From Streptomyces sp. DH41 (GTDB lineage: Bacteria; Actinomycetota; Actinomycetes; Streptomycetales; Streptomycetaceae): a stretch of DNA of 64,000 nt. The translations under genes and the position numbers were made by a program. Shown here in pieces: positions 1 through 8,216 of the stretch. The first letter of the stretch is position 1. Every line of letters starts with the position of its first letter. Under the pieces are notes generated by a model. The model was not told where the DNA came from, searched no databases, and saw only the letters and a program-made list of their open reading frames with translations. The stretch lies in assembly GCF_029813785.1 (NCBI RefSeq), contig NZ_JARVKY010000002.1, positions 248,001 to 312,000 of the forward strand, written 5' to 3'.

Positions 1-545
1 TGGCGCCGGGTCGGGTGCTGGGGGCGGGGATCGGCGTACTCGCGCGCACGCACCCGGTCGTACCGGGCCCCCGGCTGCCGTACGGAGACGCGGGCCCCGG
101 CCTGAGCGTCGTACGGGAACACACGACGACGCCCGAGCCGCCGGCGCTCGACGTCACGGCACCGGCGTACGGCCTGACGGCCGACCACGACCTGCTGGAC
201 CGCGTGGAGTTGTTCGGGCTGACGGCGGCCGTGCGGGCCGTTCCCGGTCACTTCCCCGGCGTCAGCCCGTATCCCCTGTGTGTCGAGGCGGCCCGGCAGT
301 CCGCGCTGGCCCGGTTCGACGCCCGGGGCTTCGAGGCCGCCGCGGTGACGGCGATGGGCGCGATGGGCGCCGGGATGCCGAGGGCGCGCTGGCTGCGCAC
401 CACCGTGCGGGCCGTCTTCGACCGCCCCTTCGGCTTCCTCGCCGTGCACCGGCACTCGCGCCTCGTCCTCGCGGCGGGCTGGGTCACCGACCCGGAGCCG
501 CACCGCGAGGACGAGGAGGTCTATCTACCGGAGAGCGGTCACTGA
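1..545 (+). CDS. Serpin-family protein, C-terminal part (5' end outside window)
   Basis: The reading frame is open to the left edge, so only about the last 181 residues are visible. They match the C-terminal half of serpins: a stretch LDVTAPAYGL, a helix and sheet segment ending FPGVSP, a hinge FEAAAVTA resembling the alanine-rich hinge of inhibitory serpins, and the serpin signature region VRAVFDRPFGFLAVHRHSRL followed by AAGWV. Inhibitory serpins trap serine proteases through a loop located between hinge and signature. The loop here is short and carries several Met, Gly and Arg residues. The gene converges with a subtilisin-like protease gene only 7 bp away, which makes a protease-inhibitor relationship worth considering. 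Fold assignment is firm; target is inference. Confidence 0.85.
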   Translation, partial: APGRVLGAGIGVLARTHPVVPGPRLPYGDAGPGLSVVREHTTTPEPPALDVTAPAYGLTADHDLLDRVELFGLTAAVRAVPGHFPGVSPYPLCVEAARQSALARFDARGFEAAAVTAMGAMGAGMPRARWLRTTVRAVFDRPFGFLAVHRHSRLVLAAGWVTDPEPHREDEEVYLPESGH

Positions 546-552
546 CTCAGCG

Positions 553-2148
553 TCAGAACTGCAGGGCCCAGGCGTCGATCCGCCCGGTGTCCCACGACGC
601 GTTGTCGCTGACCCGCAGCTTCCACGTGCCGTTCGCGGCCTCCGAGGAGGCGTTCACGGTGTACGTGGTGTCGATGTTGTTCGCGCTGCCGCCGGTGCCG
701 TACGCCTTCAGCGTGTACGCCGTGCCGTCCGGGGCGACCAGCTGGACCCGGAGGTCGCCGATGTAGCTGTGGACGATGCCCACCTCGACGGCCAGGGACG
801 AGGGCGCGTTGCCCGATACGCCGGAGACGGTCACCGGGGACTCGACGGTGGCGTTGTCCCGGATGGTGTAGTCGCCGGCGTTCTCGAACCGGTCGCCGGG
901 CGGCTCGGGCGTCGTGCCGCCGTCGCCCACGTTCAGCAGGCGGTTGGGTGAGCCGCTGCCCGGGTTCGAGACGACGCCGCTGGTGGCGGCGGACGTCAGC
1001 GCGGACGCGACCTGGGCGGGGGTGGCCGTGGGGTTGTCGGCCAGGTGGAGGGCGGCGGCCCCGGCGACGTGCGGGCTCGCCATGGACGTACCGGAGATGG
1101 TGTTGGTGGCGGAGTCGCCGCTGCTCCAGGCCGAGGTGATGGACGAGCCGGGCGCGAAGACGTCCAGGACCGATCCGTAGTTGGAGTAGCTCGCGCGGGC
1201 GTCGCTCGACGTGGTGGCGCCGACCGTGATCGCCTCCGTCACCCGGGCCGGGGACTTGGTGGAGGCGTTGGTGGACTCGTTGCCGGCCGCGACGACGAAG
1301 GTGACGCCGGAGGCTATGGCGCCCCGGACGGCCGCGTCCAGGGCGCTGTCGGCGCCGCCGCCGAGGGACATGTTGGCGACGGCCGGCTTGACCGCGTTGC
1401 GGGCGACCCAGTCGATGCCGGCGACGACCTGCGCGGTGGTGCCGGAGCCGGAGTTGTCGAGCACCCGGACGCCGACGATGTCCGCCTGCTTGGCGACGCC
1501 GTACGCGCCGCCCGCGACGGTGCCGGCGACATGGGTGCCGTGCCCGTGGCCGTCCTGGGCGGTGTTGTCGTCGTCGATGGCGTCGTAGCCGTAGGAGGCG
1601 CGGCCGCCGAAGTCGTTGTGGGTGATGCGGACGCCGGTGTCGATGACGTACGCCGTCACGCCCTGTCCGGCGCTGTCCGGGTAGGTGTACGAGTCGTCCA
1701 GCGGGAGGTTCGGCTGGTCGATGCGGTCCAGGCCCCAGGAGGGCGGGTTGGGCTGGGTGCCGGTGACGCGGAAGGTGCGGTTCTGGACGACGGAGGCGAC
1801 GGCCGGGTCGGCGGCGAGTCGCTTCGCCTCGGTCTCGGAGGCCTCGACCGCGTAGCCGTTGAGGGCCTTGGTGTACGTGTGCTCGATGTCGGCGCCGTGA
1901 CGCCCCGCGACGGCGCGGCCCTCGGCCGAACCGGACTTCGCCTCGTCCGCCTTGAGGGTCACGATGTAGCTGCCGGCGACCGCGTTGGCCGCGTCCTGGT
2001 ACTGGACACGGCCCTCCGCGGCGGCCGGGGCGGCACCCGCGGGGAGCGCGGAGACGAGGCTCGCGGCGAGGGCCGCGGTGGCCGCGGCGCTGACGGCGGC
2101 CAGTCTTCGCCGGGTGGTGCGGTGGGGGTGCTGACGCAGCACTGCCAT
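553..2148 (-). CDS. Secreted S8 (subtilisin/proteinase K-like) peptidase with P-domain
   Basis: A secreted serine endopeptidase of about 531 residues. It starts with a basic signal peptide (RRRLAAVSAAATAALAASL, then an Ala-rich cleavage region), followed by an inhibitor I9 propeptide (from GSYIVTL to ADPAVASVVQN). The S8 catalytic domain has Asp in YVIDTGV, His in GHGTHVAG and Ser in SGTSMASPHVAG, with the oxyanion Asn in AAGNES. The last 115 residues form a proprotein convertase P/Homo B domain (GDLRVQLVAPDGT, ending WALQF). The start chosen is an ATG preceded by GAGGAGG 9 nt upstream; a longer open frame upstream lacks such a site. It converges on the serpin gene. Confidence 0.93.
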   Translation of the reverse strand: MAVLRQHPHRTTRRRLAAVSAAATAALAASLVSALPAGAAPAAAEGRVQYQDAANAVAGSYIVTLKADEAKSGSAEGRAVAGRHGADIEHTYTKALNGYAVEASETEAKRLAADPAVASVVQNRTFRVTGTQPNPPSWGLDRIDQPNLPLDDSYTYPDSAGQGVTAYVIDTGVRITHNDFGGRASYGYDAIDDDNTAQDGHGHGTHVAGTVAGGAYGVAKQADIVGVRVLDNSGSGTTAQVVAGIDWVARNAVKPAVANMSLGGGADSALDAAVRGAIASGVTFVVAAGNESTNASTKSPARVTEAITVGATTSSDARASYSNYGSVLDVFAPGSSITSAWSSGDSATNTISGTSMASPHVAGAAALHLADNPTATPAQVASALTSAATSGVVSNPGSGSPNRLLNVGDGGTTPEPPGDRFENAGDYTIRDNATVESPVTVSGVSGNAPSSLAVEVGIVHSYIGDLRVQLVAPDGTAYTLKAYGTGGSANNIDTTYTVNASSEAANGTWKLRVSDNASWDTGRIDAWALQF

Positions 2149-2236
2149 GTGAGGGGTCCTCCTCAGTCGGTGGTGCGTGGTGGGGTTCGTGCACGCCGAG
2201 CAGGCCGCCCCGAAGACGACCATTGGGTCATGGCCA

Positions 2237-2242
2237 TGTCAA
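2237..2242 (-). promoter_or_regulatory. Possible -35 element (TTGACA) of the S8 peptidase promoter
   Basis: A perfect TTGACA lies on the minus strand 89 bp upstream of the protease ATG. A convincing -10 at 16-18 nt spacing is not obvious, so the promoter call is tentative. Confidence 0.35.
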
Positions 2243-2376
2243 TCCGAGCGACTTTTTGCGCGTCAGCCGAAAGATTGAGGCTTCCAGAGGAATTGCACAA
2301 GAGGCCCTGCACGGATGTGCGGGCCCCTGTGCCGCATGAGCGGTCCGCGGGCCGACCCCGCTTACTGACCCGTCGT

Positions 2377-3207
2377 TCAGTCGTCGAAGGCCGTGGCCCG
2401 GGCTCGCTTCTCCCACGCCTCGACGTCCTCGCGGACCTGGTCGAGGTGGCCGAGAACCGCGCCCACACCGTCGTCGCCGAGCGGCAGGCGCAGCGGGGTG
2501 CGCTCGGCCGCCAGGGCGTCGAGGATCAACGCCGCCGCCTTGGCGGGGTCGCCGGGCTGACCACCGTCGCCGCCGGAGACGAACCCGCGGGTCTCACCGA
2601 CCTTGGCGTACAGCCCGCTGTCCGGGCTGACCCCGGCGTTGCCGACCGCGAACAGGCCTGTGCGGAAGGCACCCGGCTCGACGATCAGCACCTTGATGCC
2701 GAACTCCCGCACCTCGTCCGCGAGCCCTTCGGACATGCCCTCCAGCGCGAACTTCGTACCGCTGTACGCCGAGAAGCCCGCGACGGACATCTGCCCGCCC
2801 ATGCTGCTCATCTGCACGATCGCGCCCGAGCGCCGTTCCCGCATGTGCGGCAGCACAGCACGCGTCAGCGCGGCCGGCCCGAAGACGTGCACGTCGAACA
2901 GGGCCCGCAGTTCGTCCTCCCCGGTCTCCTCGAAGGCACCGACGTGTGTACGGCCCGCGTTGTTGACCAGCACGTCGATCCGCCCGTGCCGCGCCAGCAC
3001 CTCCCGTACGGCACCCTGCGCGGCGGCCGTGTCGGCGACGTCCAGACGCAGCACCTCCATCCGGCCGGGATGTGCGGCCACGAGGCCGTCGAGCACCTCG
3101 GGACGCCGCGCCGCACCGACGACCACATCACCGTCGGCCAGGGCCGCCTCGGCGATCGCCCGCCCGAAACCACTGCTCGCACCGGTGACCAACCACACCT
3201 TGTCCAT
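2377..3207 (-). CDS. Short-chain dehydrogenase/reductase (classical SDR)
   Basis: A 276-residue NAD(P)-dependent oxidoreductase. The N-terminus carries the Rossmann motif VTGASSGFG, followed by the structural NNAG motif (LVNNAGRTHVG). The catalytic Tyr/Lys pair is in YSGTKFAL, preceded by the Ser region QMSSMGGQ. The family reduces or oxidises small carbonyl or hydroxyl substrates; the substrate cannot be read from sequence. The ATG chosen is preceded by GAGGGAG at proper spacing; an upstream in-frame start 12 codons earlier has no such site. It stands alone, with an imperfect palindrome in its upstream region. Confidence 0.88.
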   Translation of the reverse strand: MDKVWLVTGASSGFGRAIAEAALADGDVVVGAARRPEVLDGLVAAHPGRMEVLRLDVADTAAAQGAVREVLARHGRIDVLVNNAGRTHVGAFEETGEDELRALFDVHVFGPAALTRAVLPHMRERRSGAIVQMSSMGGQMSVAGFSAYSGTKFALEGMSEGLADEVREFGIKVLIVEPGAFRTGLFAVGNAGVSPDSGLYAKVGETRGFVSGGDGGQPGDPAKAAALILDALAAERTPLRLPLGDDGVGAVLGHLDQVREDVEAWEKRARATAFDD

Positions 3208-3240
3208 GCCGACTCCCTCACGACCCGTCATCGCAACCGT

Positions 3241-3267
3241 CAACTGCCTAGCAGGCTAAGCCAGTTG
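3241..3267. promoter_or_regulatory. Imperfect palindrome upstream of the SDR gene
   Basis: The arms AACTGCCT and AGCCAGTT (one mismatch) surround the shorter repeat TAGC/GCTA, 34-60 bp upstream of the SDR start. Position and symmetry suggest an operator for a TetR- or MerR-like repressor, but no such regulator is adjacent. Confidence 0.35.
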
Positions 3268-3377
3268 CTCGCTCGGTGCGGTCATGCCCGCGGAGTGGGC
3301 CATATTTCTCCGGGGCCGGGCCCCGGCGCCGTGTTGCCCAGGAGTCGCCCGGCCGGCCCCGGGACTCCCGCGAGGCC

Positions 3378-3965
3378 CTACCCGGCCGTCGGCGAACCGG
3401 CGCGCAGGTGCGCACGCACCCCTTGCAGGCCGAACAGGATGAGAAGCTCGACCGCGCCGCCGTCGGCGCTGCCCAGCCAGTGCGGCAGGGACGTGTCGAA
3501 CTCGGCGGCCTCCCCGGGCGGCAACGTCAGGTCACGCTCCCCGAGCACCAGCCGCAGCCGGCCGCTCAGCACGTACAGCCACTCAGAACCCTCATGTGTC
3601 TGCGGGGTCGGTTCGAGGGCCCGGGACGAGCTCGGAATGATCATCTTGAAGGCCTGTGTCCCGCCCGGCCGCCGGGACAGCGGCACGAACACCATGCCGA
3701 ACCGCCGGATCGGCTTCAGGTGGATACGGGGATCGCCCGTACGCGGGGCACCGACGAGGTCGTCCAGCGGAACGTCGTAGATCCGGGCGAGTGGCAGCAG
3801 CAGCTCGAGGGTCGCGCGGCGCTGCCCGCTCTCCAGCCGCGACAGGGTGCTCTCCGACACCCCGGTCACCGACGAGAGGTGGGCGAGGGTGACGCCGCGC
3901 GCTCGCCGCAGCGCACGCAGCCGTGGGCCCACCGCGTCGAGTACGTCATCGGTTTCGGCGTCCAT
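3378..3965 (-). CDS. XRE-family transcriptional regulator with C-terminal cupin
   Basis: A 195-residue cytoplasmic DNA-binding protein. Residues about 13-70 form an XRE helix-turn-helix (VTLAHLSSVTGVSESTLSRLESG). Residues about 100-180 form a cupin barrel (PQTHEGSEWLYVLSGRLRLV, then LPPGEAAEFDTSLPHW). This architecture occurs in regulators that sense a small ligand and usually control adjacent genes. The gene is divergent from a methyltransferase gene, and a perfect inverted repeat lies 8 bp upstream of its start, consistent with autoregulation and control of the methyltransferase. The open frame continues upstream, but the ATG chosen is the first residue of the family-typical N-terminus. Confidence 0.87.
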   Translation of the reverse strand: MDAETDDVLDAVGPRLRALRRARGVTLAHLSSVTGVSESTLSRLESGQRRATLELLLPLARIYDVPLDDLVGAPRTGDPRIHLKPIRRFGMVFVPLSRRPGGTQAFKMIIPSSSRALEPTPQTHEGSEWLYVLSGRLRLVLGERDLTLPPGEAAEFDTSLPHWLGSADGGAVELLILFGLQGVRAHLRAGSPTAG

Positions 3966-3973
3966 CGGATCAC

Positions 3974-3990
3974 CTTGCCACAACGGCAAG
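3974..3990. promoter_or_regulatory. Candidate XRE operator, CTTGCC-N5-GGCAAG
   Basis: A perfect 6-bp inverted repeat with a 5-nt spacer sits in the 90-bp divergent region between the XRE-cupin gene and the methyltransferase gene. It fits the dyad sites bound by XRE dimers. Confidence 0.5.
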
Positions 3991-4055
3991 ATTCCGTGCC
4001 GGATCCGGGAGTCGCGCAGAGACTGGCCGCATCCCGACAAGCAGAAGGAGTTCCG

Positions 4056-4682
4056 ATGAGCGCCACCGATGCGGTCACGTTCTGGGACGGCGTCTACGCG
4101 TCCCGGCCGGCAGTCACCGACCCGCGGCCGAACGCCCGTCTCGTCGAGACGGTCACGGATCTGCCTCCCGGCGACGCGCTGGACCTCGGCTGCGGCGCGG
4201 GCGGCGACTCGCTGTGGCTCGCCCGCCGGGGATGGCGCGTCACCGCCGTCGACATCTCGGCCGTGGCGGCCGAGCGGCTCGCCGGGCACGCCCGCTCACA
4301 CGGTCTCGGTGAACTGGTCACCGCCGAACGGCACGACCTGCGCGAGTCCTTCCCCGAGGGCCGGTTCGACCTGGTCTGCGCCCACTACCTGCACACCCCT
4401 TTCGACCTGGACCGGTCGGCGGCCCTGCGCACGGCCGCGCACGCGCTGCGTCCGGGCGGGCGGCTGCTGGTCGTCGACCACGGCTCGACCGCGCCGTGGT
4501 CGTGGGACCAGGACCCGGACGTCCGGCACCCGACCCCGCGGGAGGTGTCGGCGGGTATCGCCCTGGACCCGGCGACCTGGACGGTCGAGCGGGCCGACGC
4601 GTCCAGCCGGACCGCGACCGGCCCGGACGGAAGCACCGCCGAGGTCGTCGACCACATCCTGCTCGTCCGCCGCACCGTCTGA
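4056..4682 (+). CDS. Class I SAM-dependent methyltransferase
   Basis: A 208-residue methyltransferase of the type 11/25 fold. Motif I is LDLGCGAGGDSLWLA, with the acidic residue after beta-2 in VTAVDIS. The later motif LRPGGRLLVVDHG and a C-terminal strand DHILLVRRTV complete the fold. Substrate unknown; small thiol or heavy-metal/metabolite substrates are common for relatives next to XRE-cupin regulators (family knowledge, not seen here). The ATG has AAGGAG 6 nt upstream, and the gene is divergent from the XRE-cupin regulator. The downstream side runs straight into a tandem repeat. Confidence 0.88.
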   Translation: MSATDAVTFWDGVYASRPAVTDPRPNARLVETVTDLPPGDALDLGCGAGGDSLWLARRGWRVTAVDISAVAAERLAGHARSHGLGELVTAERHDLRESFPEGRFDLVCAHYLHTPFDLDRSAALRTAAHALRPGGRLLVVDHGSTAPWSWDQDPDVRHPTPREVSAGIALDPATWTVERADASSRTATGPDGSTAEVVDHILLVRRTV

Positions 4683-4810
4683 CCCACCGCACCGTCCGAC
4701 CCGCCGCACCATCTGACCCATCGCACCGGCCGACCCGCCGTCCGGCCGACCCACCGCACCGTCCGACCCGCCGTCCGGACGACCGACCGGACGAGTGACC
4801 GGACGAGTGA
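4683..4810. repeat. Degenerate GC-rich tandem repeat after the methyltransferase gene
   Basis: About 128 bp of imperfect units of the type CCGACCCGCCGCACC, ending with two copies of GACCGGACGAGT. It fills most of the gap between the methyltransferase and DinB genes. No spacers, so not a CRISPR. Confidence 0.7.
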
Positions 4811-4840
4811 CCGATCCCCGCAGAAGAAGACGAGGCCGCC

Positions 4841-5341
4841 ATGTCCACCACCTCGCGCCGCACCCGCCGCGCGGACACCCCACCTCCCCGGACCGGAAGC
4901 AGCGAGACGGAGGTCCTGCGCGGCTTCCTCGACTACCTCCGGACCTCCGTGGCCGACAAGGTCGACGGCGCCCCGGAGCCCCGGGTCCGGACGGCCGCGG
5001 TCCCCTCGGGCACGAACCTGCTCGGCCTGCTCAACCACCTGGCCTTCGTCGAGCGCGCGACCTTCCTCGGCGAGAGGGTCACCGACTGGCAGGCCACCTT
5101 CCGGGCCGCGCCCGAGGACGGCGTCGCCGACGTCGTCGCCCGCTACCGGGACGCCGTGGCGCGCGCGAACAGGGTTCTCGACGCGTGCACCGACCTCGAC
5201 CGGCCGGTCCCCCGGCCAGGACCGGACGACCGCGCCCCCAGCGTCCGCTGGGCACTCACCCACATGATCGAGGAGACCGGCCGCCACGCCGGCCACGCGG
5301 ACATCCTCCGGGAACTGATCGACGGCACGACGGGGCGCTGA
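4841..5341 (+). CDS. DinB-like protein (DUF664, mycothiol-transferase-like)
   Basis: A 166-residue four-helix-bundle protein. The helices contain the His positions expected for DinB/DUF664 metal sites: LLNHLAFVE near residue 65 and ETGRHAGHADI near the C-terminus. In actinobacteria, this superfamily includes thiol-S-transferases that use mycothiol for detoxification, so a cytoplasmic protective role is plausible but the substrate is unknown. The N-terminal 20 residues are basic and probably disordered. It follows the methyltransferase in the same direction, separated by the tandem repeat. Confidence 0.8.
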   Translation: MSTTSRRTRRADTPPPRTGSSETEVLRGFLDYLRTSVADKVDGAPEPRVRTAAVPSGTNLLGLLNHLAFVERATFLGERVTDWQATFRAAPEDGVADVVARYRDAVARANRVLDACTDLDRPVPRPGPDDRAPSVRWALTHMIEETGRHAGHADILRELIDGTTGR

Positions 5342-5410
5342 CTCCGTCGCGGCTCCGGGGACGGGGACCCGCCACCCGTCGGACTTTACTTGTCCTTTAG
5401 GGTTCGTGGC

Positions 5411-6115
5411 ATGCGCATCTCCAGAATCGCTCCCGTTGTCGTGGCCGCAGCTCTTCTGACGGCGGGGTGCGGTTCCGACGGGGACCCGGATCAGCGGAAC
5501 TCGGCCGACGGCGGCTCCTCGCGGGAACAGCACAAGCCCGTGGACCAGTTGCTCGCCGTCGAACTGACCGGGCCGCAGTCCGGCGTCGTCGATTCCAACG
5601 ACGGTCTGAAGACGCCCGAGCCGGACAGCGGCGCGGAGTTCACGGAGAAGGTCGAGCACAAGCTCCGCAAGGACCTCCTGCGGGCCGCCAAGGCGAACGG
5701 CGAGACCACCGCCGACTGCCCCGACGGCGTCACCCTGAAGGCGTCCGCGACCAGCGCGTGCACGGCCACGTACGAGGGCGTGGAGATTCCCTACGAGGTG
5801 ACGGTCAGCGACTCCTACAAGGAGGGCAGCTTCCTGATCCAGTACGACGCGGAGCCGCGGAAGGACCTCCTCCTCGCCAAGCGCGTCTACCACGAGTTCT
5901 GGGAGCAGCACGGCGCGAACGGTGGCGGCGGGTACGAGCAGAAGGTGTCCTGCGACGAGATCCCGGCCGCCCAGGCCGTCGACCGGGCCGCCGACACCGG
6001 CCACCGGTGTCAGGTGTGGCACGAGCTCGGCGGCAAGGACGACGCCGGCCGAGTCACCGCCTTCGCCGTGTGGACGGGTACCTACGGCCCCGACTTCAGG
6101 GCCGTCGGCAACTGA
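5411..6115 (+). CDS. Lipoprotein with DUF4333-like domain
   Basis: A 234-residue exported lipoprotein. Residues 1-20 form a signal peptide with lipobox LTAGC, so Cys20 should be lipidated and the protein anchored outside the membrane. A linker rich in Gly, Ser and Gln follows. The region CPDGVTLKASATSACTATYEG, with two Cys and a strand pair, resembles DUF4333 domains found in actinobacterial surface proteins; a second similar Cys pair occurs near the C-terminus (VSCDEIP...HRCQVW). Function unknown. The ATG directly at the signal peptide was preferred to a TTG seven codons upstream. Confidence 0.8.
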   Translation: MRISRIAPVVVAAALLTAGCGSDGDPDQRNSADGGSSREQHKPVDQLLAVELTGPQSGVVDSNDGLKTPEPDSGAEFTEKVEHKLRKDLLRAAKANGETTADCPDGVTLKASATSACTATYEGVEIPYEVTVSDSYKEGSFLIQYDAEPRKDLLLAKRVYHEFWEQHGANGGGGYEQKVSCDEIPAAQAVDRAADTGHRCQVWHELGGKDDAGRVTAFAVWTGTYGPDFRAVGN

Positions 6116-6200
6116 CCCGGCTTCCGTCACGGCGCTGCGGCGCCTGGTGTTCGGTGGTCGGTTCGGCCTGGGGCGCGCAGCTGACGACGTCGTGTCGCCG

Positions 6201-6980
6201 CTACCCCTCAGCGCCTCGGGGCGCCCTGCGAAGGGAGACCGCTGACGTCGCCCCGACGGAGCCGGAAGAGGACGCTGTGGCCACGGAGTTCACCGGGTCC
6301 CTGCGGCCCGGTACCGCCAGCCCCGCCTCGTAGGCCGTGATCACCGCCTGGATGCGGTCGCGGAGGCCGAGCTTGGCGAGAACGCTGCTGACGTGGGTCT
6401 TCACGGTGTGTTCGCTGATGACCATGGTCGCGGCGATCTCCGGATTGGTGAGGCCGCGGGCGAGCAGGCGCAGGGTCTCGGTCTCACGCGTGGTGAGGGA
6501 GTCGAGGCGCGGGTCGGGGAGCAGCGGCACCGCGGCGGGAGCGCTGGTGCAGTGGGCGATGAGCTTGCTGGTGACGGAAGGCGACAGGAGGGAATCGCCG
6601 CCCGCGACGACCCGGACCGCGTGGGCGAGATCGTCACGCCGGACGTCCTTGAGGAGGAAGCCGCTCGCACCCGCTCGCAGCGCCTCGAACACGTAGGCGT
6701 CGAGGTCGAAGGTGGTCAGGATGATCACGCGGGTGGCGGTGGTGGCGCAGATCTCGGCGGTGGCGGTGAGGCCGTCCGTGCCCGGCATACGGATGTCGAG
6801 CAGTGCGACGTCCGGGGCGTGGTCCCGTACCGCCGCGATCGCCTCGGCGCCGTCGGCGGCTTCCGCGACGACCTCGATGTCCGGCTGGGCGTCCAGGATC
6901 ATCGCGAATCCGGCCCGGACCAGTTCCTGGTCGTCGGCGACGACCACGCGCAGCGGCCCGGCCGCCGTACCGCCGCTCAT
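6201..6980 (-). CDS. NarL/LuxR-family response regulator
   Basis: A 259-residue two-component regulator. The N-terminal receiver domain has the acidic pair in VVADDQE, the phospho-acceptor Asp in VALLDIRMPG and the conserved Lys in FLLKDV. The C-terminal LuxR-type helix-turn-helix is LTTRETETLRLLARGLTNPEIAATM, then EHTVKTHVSSVLAKLGLRDR. It is activated by the kinase encoded immediately upstream, with which it shares a 4-nt ATGA overlap. The open frame upstream belongs to an antisense-like run, and the chosen ATG coincides with this overlap. Target genes are unknown. Confidence 0.92.
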   Translation of the reverse strand: MSGGTAAGPLRVVVADDQELVRAGFAMILDAQPDIEVVAEAADGAEAIAAVRDHAPDVALLDIRMPGTDGLTATAEICATTATRVIILTTFDLDAYVFEALRAGASGFLLKDVRRDDLAHAVRVVAGGDSLLSPSVTSKLIAHCTSAPAAVPLLPDPRLDSLTTRETETLRLLARGLTNPEIAATMVISEHTVKTHVSSVLAKLGLRDRIQAVITAYEAGLAVPGRRDPVNSVATASSSGSVGATSAVSLRRAPRGAEG

Positions 6981-8170
6981 GACGGAGGGAGGAGCGGGAG
7001 GCGGGCGCGGACCCGGAAACCGGAGCCGTCGGTACGGGGACCGCACTCGGCCGTACCACCGCACGAACGTGCGCGTTCCCGGATGTTGATCAGGCCGTGG
7101 CCGCCGGAGGGGAGGGAGCGGGCGGGCCGTTGACCGGTGGCCGCGCCGTCGTCGGTGATGTCGAGCTGCACGATGCCTCGGTCTTCCTGCCAGTGGAGGT
7201 GAAGCCGGGCACGGTCGGTGCCCGCATGCCTGACGATATTGGTCAACGCCTCCTGGGCGATGCGGAATGCCGCGGTCTCCACGTGCGGGGCGAGCCGACG
7301 GTGGCCGGGCCGGCCGGGCCGCGGGTACTCGACGGTGACTCCCGAGCCGTCGGTCTGCGTGCACTCGACGCTGAGGCCCGAACCGGCGGTCAGGCCGGGC
7401 AGGTCGGCGAGGGAGGGCTGAGGAGTGCGCTCGGGCTGTGGGGCCCGGTCCGGTTCGAGCACCTCGAGGATTCCTCTGAGCTGCACCATCGCGTCGCGTC
7501 CCGCACCCGCGATGGCGTCGAAGGCACGCTCGGCGCGAGCCGGGTCCGTGGCGAGGACCACGGGCCCGGCCTCGGCCTGGACGACCATCAGGCTCACCGC
7601 GTGGGACAGGATGTCGTGCATGTCCCGGGCGATCCTGGCGCGTTCGGCGAGCGCGGCCTTCTCGGCCTCCGCCCGACGCTCGCGTTCCAGCCGTTCGGCG
7701 TGGGCCCGGCCGGCCGCGGCGGCCCTGCCGAGCGCGTAGGCCGCGACGCACAGCACGCTCATCCGCAGTCCGGATTCGGAGGAGGCGAACGCGAAGCTGC
7801 CGAGTACGGTCGCGACGACCACCGTGTTACGGGCCCACCGCCCCGACCGTTCGGCCACCGAGTGGATCGCCACCAGGGCGGCGTACCAGACGGGTTGGGA
7901 GGGTACCTCGCCGACGTAGTCGTAGGCGCTGGTCGCCGCGAGGCTCACCGTCAGGACCGGTACCGGGCGGGTCCGCCGCCAGTACAGCGGTGCCGCCGAG
8001 CCCAGTACGACCAGGACGCCCCACCCGCTCCACGGTCCGCCTCCCACGTCGGCCCGCGCGGCGAAGGGCCAGAGCTGGACGGCGGCCACGAGAGCCGCCA
8101 GCCCGGTGTCGACCGCGCGCGGGGGCAGGGCGGGAAGCCGTCCCCGTACCCGGTCCGCCCGCGCGCCCAT
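6977..8170 (-). CDS. Membrane sensor histidine kinase (HisKA_3 type)
   Basis: About 397 residues. The N-terminal half has several hydrophobic segments (VDTGLAALVAAVQLWPF, a VLVVLGS segment, VLTVSLAATSAYDY, and others) and should span the membrane four or more times. The dimerisation domain has the phospho-accepting His in RIARDMHDILSHAVS. The HATPase_c domain includes EALTNIVRHAG (N box) and GHGLINIRERA (G box). The start is uncertain: an ATG 13 nt after GGGGGAG was used, while a GTG five codons upstream is also possible. It is coupled to the response regulator downstream, and its gene follows that of a membrane protein in the same direction. Confidence 0.88.
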   Translation of the reverse strand: MGARADRVRGRLPALPPRAVDTGLAALVAAVQLWPFAARADVGGGPWSGWGVLVVLGSAAPLYWRRTRPVPVLTVSLAATSAYDYVGEVPSQPVWYAALVAIHSVAERSGRWARNTVVVATVLGSFAFASSESGLRMSVLCVAAYALGRAAAAGRAHAERLERERRAEAEKAALAERARIARDMHDILSHAVSLMVVQAEAGPVVLATDPARAERAFDAIAGAGRDAMVQLRGILEVLEPDRAPQPERTPQPSLADLPGLTAGSGLSVECTQTDGSGVTVEYPRPGRPGHRRLAPHVETAAFRIAQEALTNIVRHAGTDRARLHLHWQEDRGIVQLDITDDGAATGQRPARSLPSGGHGLINIRERARSCGGTAECGPRTDGSGFRVRARLPLLPPS

Positions 8171-8216
8171 GTCCGTCCAGTTCACAGCTCCCCCGGTCAC
8201 AGCCGTCCCTGACGCG

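Noticed and set aside
1045..3780. A 911-codon plus-strand open frame spanning the protease and SDR genes, and similar very long frames elsewhere
   Set aside because: These are high-GC shadow frames opposite genes with clear domains; they have Arg/Pro/Gly-rich, low-information translations and no start signals.
4683..4810. CRISPR array
   Set aside because: Repeats are contiguous and degenerate with no spacers; the same holds for the arrays at 24290, 47380 and 63775.
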